Positions 27,213-36,188 of a DNA stretch of 64,000 bases are shown piece after piece (within the stretch, counting starts at the first letter, position 1; every line of letters begins with the position of its first letter). The DNA is from Thermofontimicrobium_A sp034505795 (GTDB lineage: Bacteria; Zhuqueibacterota; Zhuqueibacteria; Thermofontimicrobiales; Thermofontimicrobiaceae), in the NCBI GenBank assembly GCA_034505795.1, contig JAPDQM010000002.1, forward strand, positions 27,128-91,127, given 5' to 3'. Under the pieces are notes generated by a model that ran no database searches, had not been told where the DNA came from, and saw only the letters and a program-made list of their open reading frames with translations. The position numbers and the translations under genes are program-made.

Positions 27213-27260
27213 CAAGCCCCGCTTGCGAGCAGTTGTCCCGCCCTGTGTTTTTTCAAACAC
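27212..27260. terminator. Two hairpins between convergent PHP and ychF genes
   Basis: GCAAGC/GCTTGC (27212-27226, 3-nt loop) and GTGTTT/AAACAC (27245-27260, 4-nt loop, part of a T-tract) lie between two converging stop codons. Position and shape suggest a bidirectional transcription end, though neither stem is strong. Confidence 0.45.
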
Positions 27261-27275
27261 TGCAATCAAACCGCC

Positions 27276-28367
27276 CTAAACATTGAACCGAAATAGAATC
27301 AAATCACCATCCTCGACGACATAATCTTTGCCATGAATGGCCACCAGGCCATGTTCCTTAAGTTTCGCCTCCGACCCGTGCTCGATGAGATCGGCATATT
27401 TGATTACTTCAGCTTTGATAAATCCTTTCTCAAAATCGGAGTGAATTTTGCCGGCTGCTTGTTGCACCAGCGTGCCCCGCGGGATGGTCCAGGCATGCGC
27501 TTCATTTTTATTGGCCGTGAAAAAGGTGATGAGATTCAGCACCTGATAGCCCGCCCGGACGATCTGATTCAAGCTCAATTCATCTAACCCCCATTCTTGC
27601 AGAAATGCTTGCTGGCTATCGGCATCGAGTTGGGAAATTTCCTCCTGGATTTTGCCGTAAACAACCACACAGGGTTCATTCATTTGCCGGGCGTACTCCT
27701 GTAATCGGATGGCCCAACGATTGTCCTTCATGTTTTCTTCGCCAACATTGGCAATGAAGATTGCGGGCTTCAGGGTAAGCAGATTCAGCTCTGCGATCAT
27801 TTCGCGGGCTTCCGATGGCAGAGGTACCTGTTTCAGCGGAATCCCCTGCGAGAGCTTTTCTTGTATTTCCATGAAGAACTGCCGCTGCTCTTTCAGTTTC
27901 GAATCGCCAGATTTGACAGCCGCATTCAATCGGGCCAGCTTGCGTTCCACTATTTCCAGATCCTTCAGAATTAGCTCGGTCATTACCACCTCAACATCGG
28001 CAATTGGATCGAGCTGGGGACTGACATGAGCAACGTTTGCATCCTCGAAACAGCGCACGACATGAGCGATGGCATCCACCCGCTGGATGTGGTTTAAAAA
28101 TTGATTGCCGAGTCCCTCTCCTTTGCTGGCTCCCTGCACCAGGCCAGCAATATCGACAAATTCCAGCGTAGTCGGCGTAATTTTAGCCGAGCCGATGATC
28201 CTGGCAATCGCCTCCAGCCGCTGGTCTTTCAAAGGGACAATGCCGATATTGGGTTCGATGGTGCAGAAGGGATAGTTCGAAGCAGGTACCTGGAGCGCAG
28301 TGAGCGCATTGAAAATGGTTGACTTTCCCACATTGGGAAGGCCGACGAGACCGCATGTGAAGCCCAT
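27276..28367 (-). CDS. ychF: YchF/OLA1-type redox-regulated ATPase
   Basis: YchF is a universally conserved Obg-related P-loop protein that prefers ATP and associates with ribosomes. The 363-residue product has the G1 loop GLPNVGKST, G3-like DIAGLVQGASKGEGLGNQFL, a central coiled coil, the NVGEEN equivalent of the base-specificity motif, and a C-terminal TGS domain (FFTANKNEAHAWTIPRG...). GAGGAACAGAC precedes the ATG. A consensus-like promoter lies about 95 bp upstream. Confidence 0.97.
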   Translation of the reverse strand: MGFTCGLVGLPNVGKSTIFNALTALQVPASNYPFCTIEPNIGIVPLKDQRLEAIARIIGSAKITPTTLEFVDIAGLVQGASKGEGLGNQFLNHIQRVDAIAHVVRCFEDANVAHVSPQLDPIADVEVVMTELILKDLEIVERKLARLNAAVKSGDSKLKEQRQFFMEIQEKLSQGIPLKQVPLPSEAREMIAELNLLTLKPAIFIANVGEENMKDNRWAIRLQEYARQMNEPCVVVYGKIQEEISQLDADSQQAFLQEWGLDELSLNQIVRAGYQVLNLITFFTANKNEAHAWTIPRGTLVQQAAGKIHSDFEKGFIKAEVIKYADLIEHGSEAKLKEHGLVAIHGKDYVVEDGDLILFRFNV

Positions 28368-28462
28368 GTCTGTTCCTCTGTTGCTTGGCAGAGCAATTTA
28401 TCATACCTGACGTAAGACCAGTGGGTCTGAATTATCCTCGATTCTTATGATTCGCCTGATCT

Positions 28463-28491
28463 AAAATAAGATAATCCGATGGAAAAGTCAA
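28463..28491 (-). promoter_or_regulatory. Sigma-70-type promoter for ychF
   Basis: On the minus strand, TTGACT (28491-28486) and TATTTT (28468-28463) are 17 bp apart. Transcription would begin near 28456, giving a leader of about 89 nt before the ychF ATG. The remaining part of the 28368-28870 gap is AT-rich with no gene seen. Confidence 0.65.
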
Positions 28492-28870
28492 GGGATTTTT
28501 ATCGACTGCATCTCCAGCGCCATCGCAATGGCAACCGGACTCGAAATCATGAATATGAATCTGCCAAGCGGCCAAATCTCCGAAAGAATGCAATGTCCAC
28601 CAAAACACAAGGTCCCAACTCATTAAATCATGAATTGCTTGCTGCGCATTTTCCCTACCGGTCGATCAATTTGTGATTATCAATTTCTCAACACCCAATA
28701 TTGTCTGTTTAGATTGTTGTTTTGGGTTTTCGGGAGGCTGAATTTATTTGCAGATGCCTCGATCATAATTATTATTTCTTGTCACTGCACAAACTATTTG
28801 CAATTTTGAATTAATTTTATTAATTTAATTAGACTAAAAATCACGACAAATAAATCAGACAACGGCAGCC

Positions 28871-29635
28871 ATGAAAATCTATTTTTTTTCTGATACTGGC
28901 TGGGAACAGCGGTTGCAAACCAATGCGAACCGGCTGGTGGAAGTGTTCCAACAACTTGCCGCAGGTACCCCGACTTCGGATTTAGTTGTCGCGATCTACT
29001 TGCTTCACCATAGTACCTGGAACGGTGGCGTTGCTTTTGCCCGAGATTGGCTGACACCCACAAAATTTATCAGCCAGCGGGGACGCTGGAAATTTACCCG
29101 CAGTTTTGAACTGCCGTCTGATTTAGCACCTCGGTTCAAGCTAATTCGCCTGCAATTCGGCTTAAAAAACAGTAAATACCCTTTATGCCACAATGACATG
29201 TATGGCTGGCGCTTGTGCTACGCTTCGTTTCTCGACCACATTGCATTTCTGTTTGCGCACGAACTGCATCATTTTCGGCGCTATCATCTCGGCTGGCATC
29301 CGCGCGAAGGGGAACATTCTGCCAATCACTGGGCTCATCAGTATGTGCGGCAGCTTGGTTTTCAGGTCACCGCTGAAAAACTGCCAGCAGCCAGGCGAAA
29401 GAAACGACTCCTGTACTCGCTGGCGACCCAAATGCTGCCCGATCCATTCGCCAATTTTCGGCAACTGCAGGTGGGCGATGCGTTATTCATCCAATATGAT
29501 CCTCGCGGGCGTTATCAAGGCGAACGGGTCGCTATCAAACGTCCGATCCGCCGTAACGCGCGACGGGCTGTGGTCGAAACCAGTGACGGCAAACAATGGC
29601 GCTGGCCACTGGATTGGCTGCGACTGATCGATTGA
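28871..29635 (+). CDS. Zincin-like protein with HELHH motif and C-terminal beta domain
   Basis: The 254-residue product has no signal peptide. The motif FLFAHELHHFRRYHLGW gives an HExxH metal site, and the following GEHSANHWAHQYVRQLGF has Glu/His residues that could complete it, a layout seen in small neutral zincins. The last 60 residues (VGDALFIQYDPRGRYQG...W.WPLDWLRLID) look like an SH3/KOW-like barrel. No named family is recognised. It has no clear ribosome site and stands alone after a 503-bp gap. Confidence 0.6.
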   Translation: MKIYFFSDTGWEQRLQTNANRLVEVFQQLAAGTPTSDLVVAIYLLHHSTWNGGVAFARDWLTPTKFISQRGRWKFTRSFELPSDLAPRFKLIRLQFGLKNSKYPLCHNDMYGWRLCYASFLDHIAFLFAHELHHFRRYHLGWHPREGEHSANHWAHQYVRQLGFQVTAEKLPAARRKKRLLYSLATQMLPDPFANFRQLQVGDALFIQYDPRGRYQGERVAIKRPIRRNARRAVVETSDGKQWRWPLDWLRLID

Positions 29636-29726
29636 AATTAAATCCATGATCTGTTCATAACACCTGGCACTGATTTTGGTTGTGAGCCGGACAGCCAAAA
29701 TCTAACCCAATATGACGGAGAATAAA

Positions 29727-31001
29727 ATGAAAGCGAACTCGATTGAAGATGCGCTAAATCTATTCGATCCTCATCACCCCTTGTTTGAAGAAGATGATCT
29801 GAAAGCGTATTATGTCTCGCGTGCCGATAGCCCCATCGAAGAGATGAAGACAGTTCTCAGGACGGCTACCGATTTCCCGAAGCTCTTATTCTCCGGGCCG
29901 CCGGGCTGCGGCAAAAGCACCGAACTGGGACAATTAAAGGAAGCATTGAAAAAAGAATTCCATGTCATCCTTTTTTCCATTCGGGAAGTGAGCAATTTAC
30001 GGGAGGTCAGTCTGGATGGAATGATGTATTATATCCTGAGCAAAATTGCCGATAAGGCCAAAGATGAAAAGCTGCCCATTTACCAGGAGAAGATCGAGCG
30101 CTACCTGCGCCGCGGGCTCGGCTGGGAGACTGCCATCGAAAGCTCTGCCACGCGCAAGGGCTTGAAGGAGCTTGAGGCCGATTTTAAAGCGCTTTCGGCG
30201 GTCAAGGATGGCGGGGAAATCGATTATGTCGAAAAATACGTCTTCAAAAGCGTGTCCAAGCCGGGATTGGACTCTATTCTGGACATGATCAATGCCACAG
30301 TTTGGGACCTGGAGGAAAAGACGAAAAAGGACGTTTTGGTACTGGTCACTGATATGGATAAGGTCAATCCGGATAATGTTCTCGATTTATTTACCAAATC
30401 GATCTTATATCTCACCAAGCTCAATTGTTTTGCCGTTTATACTTTTCCCATCGAATTAAAATACCGCAACGATTTCATTGATCTATATCGCCAATTTACT
30501 GGCATCTATTTCCTGCCCAACTTCATGCTTTATGATCGTCACGGCGTGCCCAATTCCAATAGTCAGAAACAGCTCCGCGAGATCATCGAACGACGCATCA
30601 GTCCCAAACTGATTTATGATGATGCCGTCGATATGATTGTCGAGCTAAGTGGAGGCGTGGTTTTCGAACTGATCCATCTGGTGCGGCAGTGTTGCATCGT
30701 TTCATTGATGGAAAAAATAAAATTCATCGATGACGAGGTGGTCAAAATTGCCGAGGAGCGCGTTCGGAAAATGTATCGCATGGTGTATGGCCACGACGAT
30801 CGAAAGCTCTTATTTGAGATTCATCGGGATAAGAAGTTTATCAAATCCGACGGATTCTGGAAACTGTTTCGGCAGTTTAGTTTTAGCGAATATGGCCTGG
30901 GCGAAGATGTCTGGTACGATGTGAATCCCATTCTACGGCCGTTCATCCAAAATTTTGTGATCGAACCATCCAACATTTCACAAGGAGGACACAGTGACTA
31001 A
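29727..31001 (+). CDS. AAA/STAND-like P-loop ATPase
   Basis: The 424-residue protein has one P-loop domain with Walker A SGPPGCGKST near residue 58 and a likely Walker B, DVLVLVTDMDKV, near residue 205. The C-terminal part (from about 290) is helical and may be a winged-helix or lid region. No sensor or effector domain is obvious. The ATG at 29727 is chosen because ACGGAG lies 6 nt upstream; the ATG at 29712 is in frame but lacks one. Its last codons overlap the GTG start of a cupin gene, so the two are translationally coupled. The function is unknown. Confidence 0.75.
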   Translation: MKANSIEDALNLFDPHHPLFEEDDLKAYYVSRADSPIEEMKTVLRTATDFPKLLFSGPPGCGKSTELGQLKEALKKEFHVILFSIREVSNLREVSLDGMMYYILSKIADKAKDEKLPIYQEKIERYLRRGLGWETAIESSATRKGLKELEADFKALSAVKDGGEIDYVEKYVFKSVSKPGLDSILDMINATVWDLEEKTKKDVLVLVTDMDKVNPDNVLDLFTKSILYLTKLNCFAVYTFPIELKYRNDFIDLYRQFTGIYFLPNFMLYDRHGVPNSNSQKQLREIIERRISPKLIYDDAVDMIVELSGGVVFELIHLVRQCCIVSLMEKIKFIDDEVVKIAEERVRKMYRMVYGHDDRKLLFEIHRDKKFIKSDGFWKLFRQFSFSEYGLGEDVWYDVNPILRPFIQNFVIEPSNISQGGHSD

Positions 31002-31314
31002 AATTTCTCTCGACAGCATGGCCGCATTGATCCACGATTTTTTTTCACCGCTGGATATTTTTCATGTGGATGATATGCTGGTGCGGCTGGTGAAAATTAA
31101 GGGCAAGTATCACTGGCATAAGCACAGCGACCAAGATGAGCTATTCCTGGTGCTAAAAGGCCGACTGAAACTCAATTTCAAGGATAATCAGCTTCTGCTG
31201 GAGCCTGGCGAGGGGTTTGTCGTGAAACGCGGTACGATGCATCAATCTGAGGCCGATGAGGAAACGCTGGTCTTACTGGTGGAAAATGCCAATATTGTAA
31301 CCAAAGGAGATTAG
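30994..31314 (+). CDS. Cupin-domain protein
   Basis: This is a single small cupin of 106 residues. Cupin motif 1 is KYHWHKHSDQDELFLVLKG, with two His and a Glu, and motif 2 is KRGTMHQSEA with the last His, so a complete metal-binding site is retained. It starts with GTG at 30994 inside the ATPase gene, with AAGGAGG 5 nt upstream. The substrate is unknown. Coupling to the ATPase suggests a joint function. Confidence 0.85.
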   Translation: MTKISLDSMAALIHDFFSPLDIFHVDDMLVRLVKIKGKYHWHKHSDQDELFLVLKGRLKLNFKDNQLLLEPGEGFVVKRGTMHQSEADEETLVLLVENANIVTKGD

Positions 31315-31711
31315 CATCATCGTTGGGAATGGCGCTTAGCTGTTACTCGATCAGTTGACCTTGGTGATGCTGGCAAGGTCGCAAATGTTACGCCATACCT
31401 GCTGCAATGAAATCGGTTACTGCTGCTTGCTGTGGATATTGTAGCAGGCTGGTGTTTTCTTCTTCCCGCAAAAATTAACAAGTGAAGCTATATTCAAAGG
31501 AGGACAGCCCCTCCTCGAGCGAAATAAACCAAAGCCCCAGAATAGATTTTGAATGAAGCGTTAGATTCATGGTTTATGTCTAAACCGTTTTTTTCTTCAT
31601 TAATAACAGATTTTGAGACCACTCACCAGTGACTGATCATGTTGAGCTACTTATTCTATCGACGTACGGAATCCGGTGAACGCTATGCTGTTAACCAACT
31701 GAAGGAATTTT
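31315..31711. other. Gene-free gap before the PLP enzyme
   Basis: No coding frame is supported. Two short hairpins are visible: GACCTT/AAGGTC (near 31357-31380) and AGGAGG/CCTCCT (near 31498-31515). I looked for a SAM riboswitch because a sulfur-amino-acid enzyme follows, but the core motifs are absent. Confidence 0.5.
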
Positions 31712-32902
31712 ATGAAAAATGAAGATGCGATGTTTTTTGCCACTCAGGCCATCCATGGCGGCCTGGATGAAACAAATAATATGTTTGGCGAAGTGTCAGT
31801 GCCGATTTTTCAAACGTCTACTTTTTCTTTTGCCAATGCCGACGATGGCGCCGATCGATTTTCTGGTAAGAAAAAAGGCTATATCTACACGCGCATGGGT
31901 AATCCTACCATCAGAGCGCTGGAGGATTGCGTGGCCGCTCTGGAAGGAGGTTACGCCGGTTTAGCCACTGCCTCTGGCATGGCCGCGATTACAACCATGT
32001 ATATGACCTTTCTCGGCAAAGATGCGCATGTGATTACCTCTGACGCGATTTATGGTCCATCACGAGTGGTGCTGGAACGAGACTTTGCTCGGTTTGGAGT
32101 CGAAAGCAGTTTTGTAAACACCTCGAAAATTTTCAATATTGAACATGCGATCAAATCCAACACCAGATTGCTCTTTGTAGAAACGCCGACCAATCCCACC
32201 CTCCAGATTACCGACATCCGTGCCTGTGCCGAATTGGCGCGCAAGCATCATCTGATCTTTGCTGTCGATAATACATTTTGCAGTCCCTATTTGCAGCGAC
32301 CGCTGGAATTTGGGGCTGACATTGTCGTTCACAGCTTGACCAAGTTCATCAACGGCCATTCTGATATTGTTGGCGGCATCATCATTACCAAAGATGAGCA
32401 GCTCTTTAAGCAAATACAAAAAGTATTATATTACATGGGTGGGACCATGGACCCACATCAGGCCTGGCTGGCGCTGAGGGGCGTGCGGACGCTGGCCCTG
32501 CGGGTGGAAAAAAGCCAGGAAAATGCGATAAAAATAGCTCGCTTTCTGGAAAGCCATCCCAAAGTCGAGTGGGTCAGCTATCCCGGATTAGTCCATCATC
32601 CTCAGCATGAACTGGCCCGGCAGCAAATGGCTGGTTTCGGCACCATGATATCCTTTGGAGTGAAAGGCGGTTTGGCTGGCGGTAAAATTTTGATGGATAG
32701 CGTTCGCCTGATCACCCTGGCTGTTTCACTCGGCGGCATCGAATCACTCATTCAACATCCCGCATCGATGACCCACGCCGCAATGTCAGCCGAGGAACGG
32801 CACCTAGCCCATATCACCGACGAGTTGGTCCGCTTGTCGGTAGGCTGTGAAGACTATCGCGATTTGATCAAAGATCTGGATCAAGCGCTTAATAAAATAT
32901 AG
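31712..32902 (+). CDS. Trans-sulfuration PLP enzyme (cystathionine/methionine gamma-lyase family)
   Basis: This 396-residue protein belongs to the Cys/Met-metabolism PLP family. Motifs include IYTRMGNPT, GLATASGMAAI, VETPTNPTLQITD, FAVDNTFCSPYLQRP and the PLP lysine K211 in HSLTKFINGHSDIVGG. Methionine gamma-lyases usually have Cys at the position equivalent to residue 116; here it is Pro (AIYGPSR), so Met-specific activity is doubtful. Cystathionine gamma-lyase, gamma-synthase or a homoserine sulfhydrylase remain possible. AAGGA lies before the ATG. Confidence 0.88.
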   Translation: MKNEDAMFFATQAIHGGLDETNNMFGEVSVPIFQTSTFSFANADDGADRFSGKKKGYIYTRMGNPTIRALEDCVAALEGGYAGLATASGMAAITTMYMTFLGKDAHVITSDAIYGPSRVVLERDFARFGVESSFVNTSKIFNIEHAIKSNTRLLFVETPTNPTLQITDIRACAELARKHHLIFAVDNTFCSPYLQRPLEFGADIVVHSLTKFINGHSDIVGGIIITKDEQLFKQIQKVLYYMGGTMDPHQAWLALRGVRTLALRVEKSQENAIKIARFLESHPKVEWVSYPGLVHHPQHELARQQMAGFGTMISFGVKGGLAGGKILMDSVRLITLAVSLGGIESLIQHPASMTHAAMSAEERHLAHITDELVRLSVGCEDYRDLIKDLDQALNKI

Positions 32903-32907
32903 CAATT

Positions 32908-32942
32908 GGCTGGCAAGCGAGCGCATTATCGCTGCGCCAGCC
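32908..32942. terminator. Stem-loop between convergent PLP and Nudix genes
   Basis: GGCTGGC (32908-32914) pairs with GCCAGCC (32936-32942), and AGCGA pairs with TCGCT inside, over only 41 bp between two converging stop codons. There is no strong T-run, so it is a probable but not certain bidirectional terminator. Confidence 0.55.
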
Positions 32943-32943
32943 G

Positions 32944-33474
32944 TTATCCCAGTTGCTCTTCAGTGGTTAGCCGAGCCAGCACGCGGCGGTGGGCTGAAAA
33001 GGCAATGCTCTTTGGCAGAGCGTTCAGCGGGAAGTAGCGAACCTCGGAGGCATCATCTCCTGGCCGTAACTGACCATTGACAATTTCAGCCCGGTACACA
33101 ATGAGCACTACGTGGACCCGAGGGTCATCGAAACCGGGAAGCACATCGTACAGGCTGGTAATTTTGATTTCCAGATTTGTCTCTTCCTTGGCCTCTCGAA
33201 CAGCCGTCTCCTCAGTGGTTTCATTATATTCCATAAATCCTGCCGGCAAGCTCCAGGCCCCCTGATGCGGTGGATATTTCCGTTTCACCAGAACCACCTG
33301 GCGATCTTTTAGCAATATCACCGCTACAGCAGGCGTCGGATTCATATAAAAAATAAATTGGCAATTGCTGCAAGCCAGTCGATCGGTTGCTTCAGCCTGG
33401 ATGAATTTAACATTCAGCTCATGACCGCAAACCGGACAAAAACGATAATTTCGAGGATTGGTGTCATTCTTCAC
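32944..33474 (-). CDS. Nudix hydrolase with N-terminal zinc ribbon
   Basis: The 176-residue protein begins with a zinc ribbon (FCPVCGHEL and LACSNCQF) and continues with a Nudix domain. The Nudix box is GFMEYNETTEETAVREAKEE, which fits G-x5-E-x7-R-E-x2-E-E. This is the layout of NUDT14/NADH-pyrophosphatase-like enzymes that clean up nucleoside diphosphate derivatives; the substrate is not readable. The GTG at 33474 comes 3 nt after the amidase stop, so the two are cotranscribed. Confidence 0.88.
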   Translation of the reverse strand: MKNDTNPRNYRFCPVCGHELNVKFIQAEATDRLACSNCQFIFYMNPTPAVAVILLKDRQVVLVKRKYPPHQGAWSLPAGFMEYNETTEETAVREAKEETNLEIKITSLYDVLPGFDDPRVHVVLIVYRAEIVNGQLRPGDDASEVRYFPLNALPKSIAFSAHRRVLARLTTEEQLG

Positions 33475-33477
33475 TGG

Positions 33478-35295
33478 TTATCCATTCTCCTTAATAAATT
33501 CAATGATCGCATCGACAATCGCCCGCACCACGCGCTCCCGATGAGCCTCAGAAACAATTAAAATCTCCTCCCAGGGATGCGTAAGAAATCCCGGTTCTAG
33601 CAGCACTGAGATCATCTGCGACGGCCGACACATGGCCAGATTGCTGTTGAACAGGCCGAAATTTTTCAACCCGGTGTATTTCACCATTTTTTTGTGAATC
33701 AGTTTCGCCAGCGAATAGCTGTGCGGATGAAAATAGTAAGTGCTAACCCCGCGATTATCAAACGGATCCACACCATCAGGCAGAGCATTGAAATGCATAC
33801 TGATCAACAGATCCGCCTCGATGAATTTCGCCAGCTCGGCTCTTGCTGATAATGTGGCCCCATCCTTTTCGCCACGAGTTAGCATGACAAAAGCACCTTT
33901 AACTTCCAGCGCTTTTTTCAATTCGTAGCAATAACGATAATTCCAATCTTTTTCCACATTCCCTTTGGGGCCGACAGCGCCATCATCTGGATTGTGCCCC
34001 GGGTCGAGACAAATGTTTAACCCCTGCAGCGGACGATCCTGTGCATGGGGCAGGCTAGGCGGCTTTTTCAGGTCCACATAGAGTGTATCCCCGACGTAGT
34101 AGACATCGTATCCCCAGAGCTGGTTCTGGTTCAAGATAATTCGTAGTTCCTGACGATTGGCTGCGACCGAGTCCCAGCGAAGCTGGCGAATTTCCGGCAG
34201 ATTCAGATCTATGGTATTGGGGGATAACACTCTTTTGATGCCATAAAGAGTAAGCCGCAGGGATCTAGGTTTGAGCGACTGCTCAACTTTGAAAGGAAGA
34301 CGCTGCTCCATGAGAATTTTCAATCGAGCTTTGTTCTTCAATTCTTCTGTTAGAATGCCCGCAATTGTACCCTGGGACGCCGCGGCGCCAGGCGGCAACA
34401 ATCGGATATTTTCATTCCGAAGCCAATATTGCTCATCCTGTGACCAATAAAAACGAACGTAATTGCCGCGGCGGCCACTGGTCACTATCCTTGTTCTGGG
34501 CGCCAGGCAGAGTTGGCTGCCCAGACGCGTGTTCGCCTGCGGAATAATAACCTCCTGCATCAGTTCTCCAATGATAGGTGTGGGCGTTTTATCGATGAAC
34601 AACCGACCATTGGGGATGGCTTCGACAACATCGCCAAGATTGTTCATTAGACGAAATCGAATCTGGCGGCCATCAGCCCAGTCCCAGTGTTTAATTACAT
34701 AAACACCGGTGTAAATGCCCTGGACATCCTTCATTTGCGCGGAAATCCCTTCACCAAACATGGGCTCTCCCCAGAAGAACTTTTTTTTGGGCGATAATTC
34801 AATCATGGGAACATCTCTAATCAGCCCATCGATGGAAAAACTGGCGCGGCAACCCGGCGTTCCTTTGAACGCGATCTTGAATAGATCATCGGCAGAGGCG
34901 ATCCAATCTTCCCGCGGAAAGATATAGCTGGTATCAATCTCCAGCCGCTCTTTGGGCGACGTCTTCAAATAGTTGGGAACATAAATCTGGCGGATTAGAA
35001 TGGCACGCTCCGTTGCGGTAAACGCGCGGCAGACCAAATTAAATCGGCCAACGGTTACTGGGACGTAGGCCAGAAACGCGCCATTGGGATAAAGCTCGGC
35101 GGCTTTGCCATTGATGGTAATTTTGGCATTTGAGGGTTGCACATTGCCAAAAATAAACGTGGAATCGGCAGCAACAACGGTGCTACCTTCTTTAGGATAG
35201 ATGACCTCAATTTTGATTTGGGCAAATGAACTGATGTTAACTGCAATCCAGGTGATGCAGACCGTCAAAAGTTGAAAGGCGCACCGTTGCATCAT
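33478..35295 (-). CDS. N-acetylmuramoyl-L-alanine amidase (Amidase_3) with signal peptide
   Basis: The enzyme cleaves the amide between MurNAc and the stem peptide in the periplasm. The product is about 605 residues. A signal peptide ends near SSFAQ, then come about 390 residues of beta-rich, Ig/SH3-like and AMIN-like sequence. The catalytic domain has the zinc-binding CLDPGHNPDDGAVGPKG..EKD, ISMHFNA and LLEPGF. The start is ATG 35295 or 35292; GGGG lies about 10 nt upstream. It overlaps nothing but starts 3 nt after the DUF1232 stop, forming an operon with it and the Nudix gene. Confidence 0.9.
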   Translation of the reverse strand: MMQRCAFQLLTVCITWIAVNISSFAQIKIEVIYPKEGSTVVAADSTFIFGNVQPSNAKITINGKAAELYPNGAFLAYVPVTVGRFNLVCRAFTATERAILIRQIYVPNYLKTSPKERLEIDTSYIFPREDWIASADDLFKIAFKGTPGCRASFSIDGLIRDVPMIELSPKKKFFWGEPMFGEGISAQMKDVQGIYTGVYVIKHWDWADGRQIRFRLMNNLGDVVEAIPNGRLFIDKTPTPIIGELMQEVIIPQANTRLGSQLCLAPRTRIVTSGRRGNYVRFYWSQDEQYWLRNENIRLLPPGAAASQGTIAGILTEELKNKARLKILMEQRLPFKVEQSLKPRSLRLTLYGIKRVLSPNTIDLNLPEIRQLRWDSVAANRQELRIILNQNQLWGYDVYYVGDTLYVDLKKPPSLPHAQDRPLQGLNICLDPGHNPDDGAVGPKGNVEKDWNYRYCYELKKALEVKGAFVMLTRGEKDGATLSARAELAKFIEADLLISMHFNALPDGVDPFDNRGVSTYYFHPHSYSLAKLIHKKMVKYTGLKNFGLFNSNLAMCRPSQMISVLLEPGFLTHPWEEILIVSEAHRERVVRAIVDAIIEFIKENG

Positions 35296-35298
35296 CAA

Positions 35299-35625
35299 TT
35301 AAAAACCCCTCTCAATCCGGAGCACATGCTCATTCACAATCGCCGGCGGACAATGCCGCAAAAAGTATCGCACGCCAGCAATGAGGATGATCAGGTCATC
35401 TACTTGTCCAACAATCGGCAAGATCCAATCGGGGATCAAATCTATCGGCGAAACTACATAGGCTAGCGTGAGAATTAGCATAACCTTCAAATGAAATTGT
35501 ACCCGTGCATCTCGAAAAAGCCGATAAAGCAATTTGATAAACTTCGGCAGAACTGCCAGAAATCGAATGATATCCAGGGGATTCTGGATCCTGCCGTCGA
35601 ATAAATTTTCTAATTTTATGGACAT
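35299..35625 (-). CDS. DUF1232/YkvA-family membrane protein
   Basis: The 108-residue protein has the DUF1232 signature YVVSPIDLIPDWILPIVGQVDDLIIL, within two hydrophobic segments. Members are small membrane proteins of unknown role, common in bacteria. It begins a three-gene operon with the amidase and the Nudix hydrolase, suggesting an envelope function. Confidence 0.88.
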   Translation of the reverse strand: MSIKLENLFDGRIQNPLDIIRFLAVLPKFIKLLYRLFRDARVQFHLKVMLILTLAYVVSPIDLIPDWILPIVGQVDDLIILIAGVRYFLRHCPPAIVNEHVLRIERGF

Positions 35626-35846
35626 CTATCCACTCGAATCTTCACTTAAAATCTATCAATTAAAGATGGCTCTTGAGTGCAAACAGCATCGATCCTCTGC
35701 CGCTGGTACTGGAACCTTTGAGCTTTCTTTGCTCATTTGACTTGCCATCCGTTCAGATGCGATCAATGCGAGCATAACCAGCTTCGATGATCGCCTGTAG
35801 GTGAGTAGCAGCAAACCGATCGCGCGCTGGAAAAACGCGTAGCAGT

Positions 35847-36188
35847 TTAGCAAGTCAAATGGAATGCGGCCATGACTTTTACACTGCCAATGAGGCGATT
35901 GTAAGTAGTGCTTGCGACCCCAGTTTTCTCTGCGATCAATTGGATCGCGCGTGAGCGAAGAAACGCTTCTGTTTCAGGCAGCACCTTCATCAAACCAAAT
36001 CGACCGGTGCCAACAATCAGCACCTGCGGTGCGAATTCCGCCACTTCAGCTTCGATGTCGGCCACGCATAACTCATGCCCGACCCGCCGCCACCAGTTGG
36101 ATCGCACCTGCTGTCCACAAATAATCAGGTCTGATCGATAACTGACCCCGTCGATGACCATCCTGCCAAACTGATAGCTGTCGATCAT
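35847..36188 (-). CDS. Mth938-domain (DUF498) protein
   Basis: The 113-residue protein has the Mth938/DUF498 fold pattern (SYQFGRMVIDGVSYRSDLIICG, PQVLIVGTGRFGLMKVLPE, LIAEKTGVASTTYNRLI). Relatives include eukaryotic NDUFAF3 and AAMDC; the bacterial role is not known. The start overlaps the stop of the SPOR-domain gene (ATGA), so the two are coupled. Confidence 0.85.
   Translation of the reverse strand: MIDSYQFGRMVIDGVSYRSDLIICGQQVRSNWWRRVGHELCVADIEAEVAEFAPQVLIVGTGRFGLMKVLPETEAFLRSRAIQLIAEKTGVASTTYNRLIGSVKVMAAFHLTC

Noticed and set aside
29665..29680. Sigma-54-like promoter before the AAA ATPase gene
   Set aside because: TGGCAC is perfect at -24 but the -12 part is TTGG rather than TTGC.
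31315..31711. SAM riboswitch before the sulfur-amino-acid enzyme
   Set aside because: The conserved core segments and pairing pattern are absent.
35656..35853. 65-residue minus-strand frame between Mth938 and DUF1232 genes
   Set aside because: It overlaps the end of the Mth938 gene, has no ribosome site and no recognisable features.
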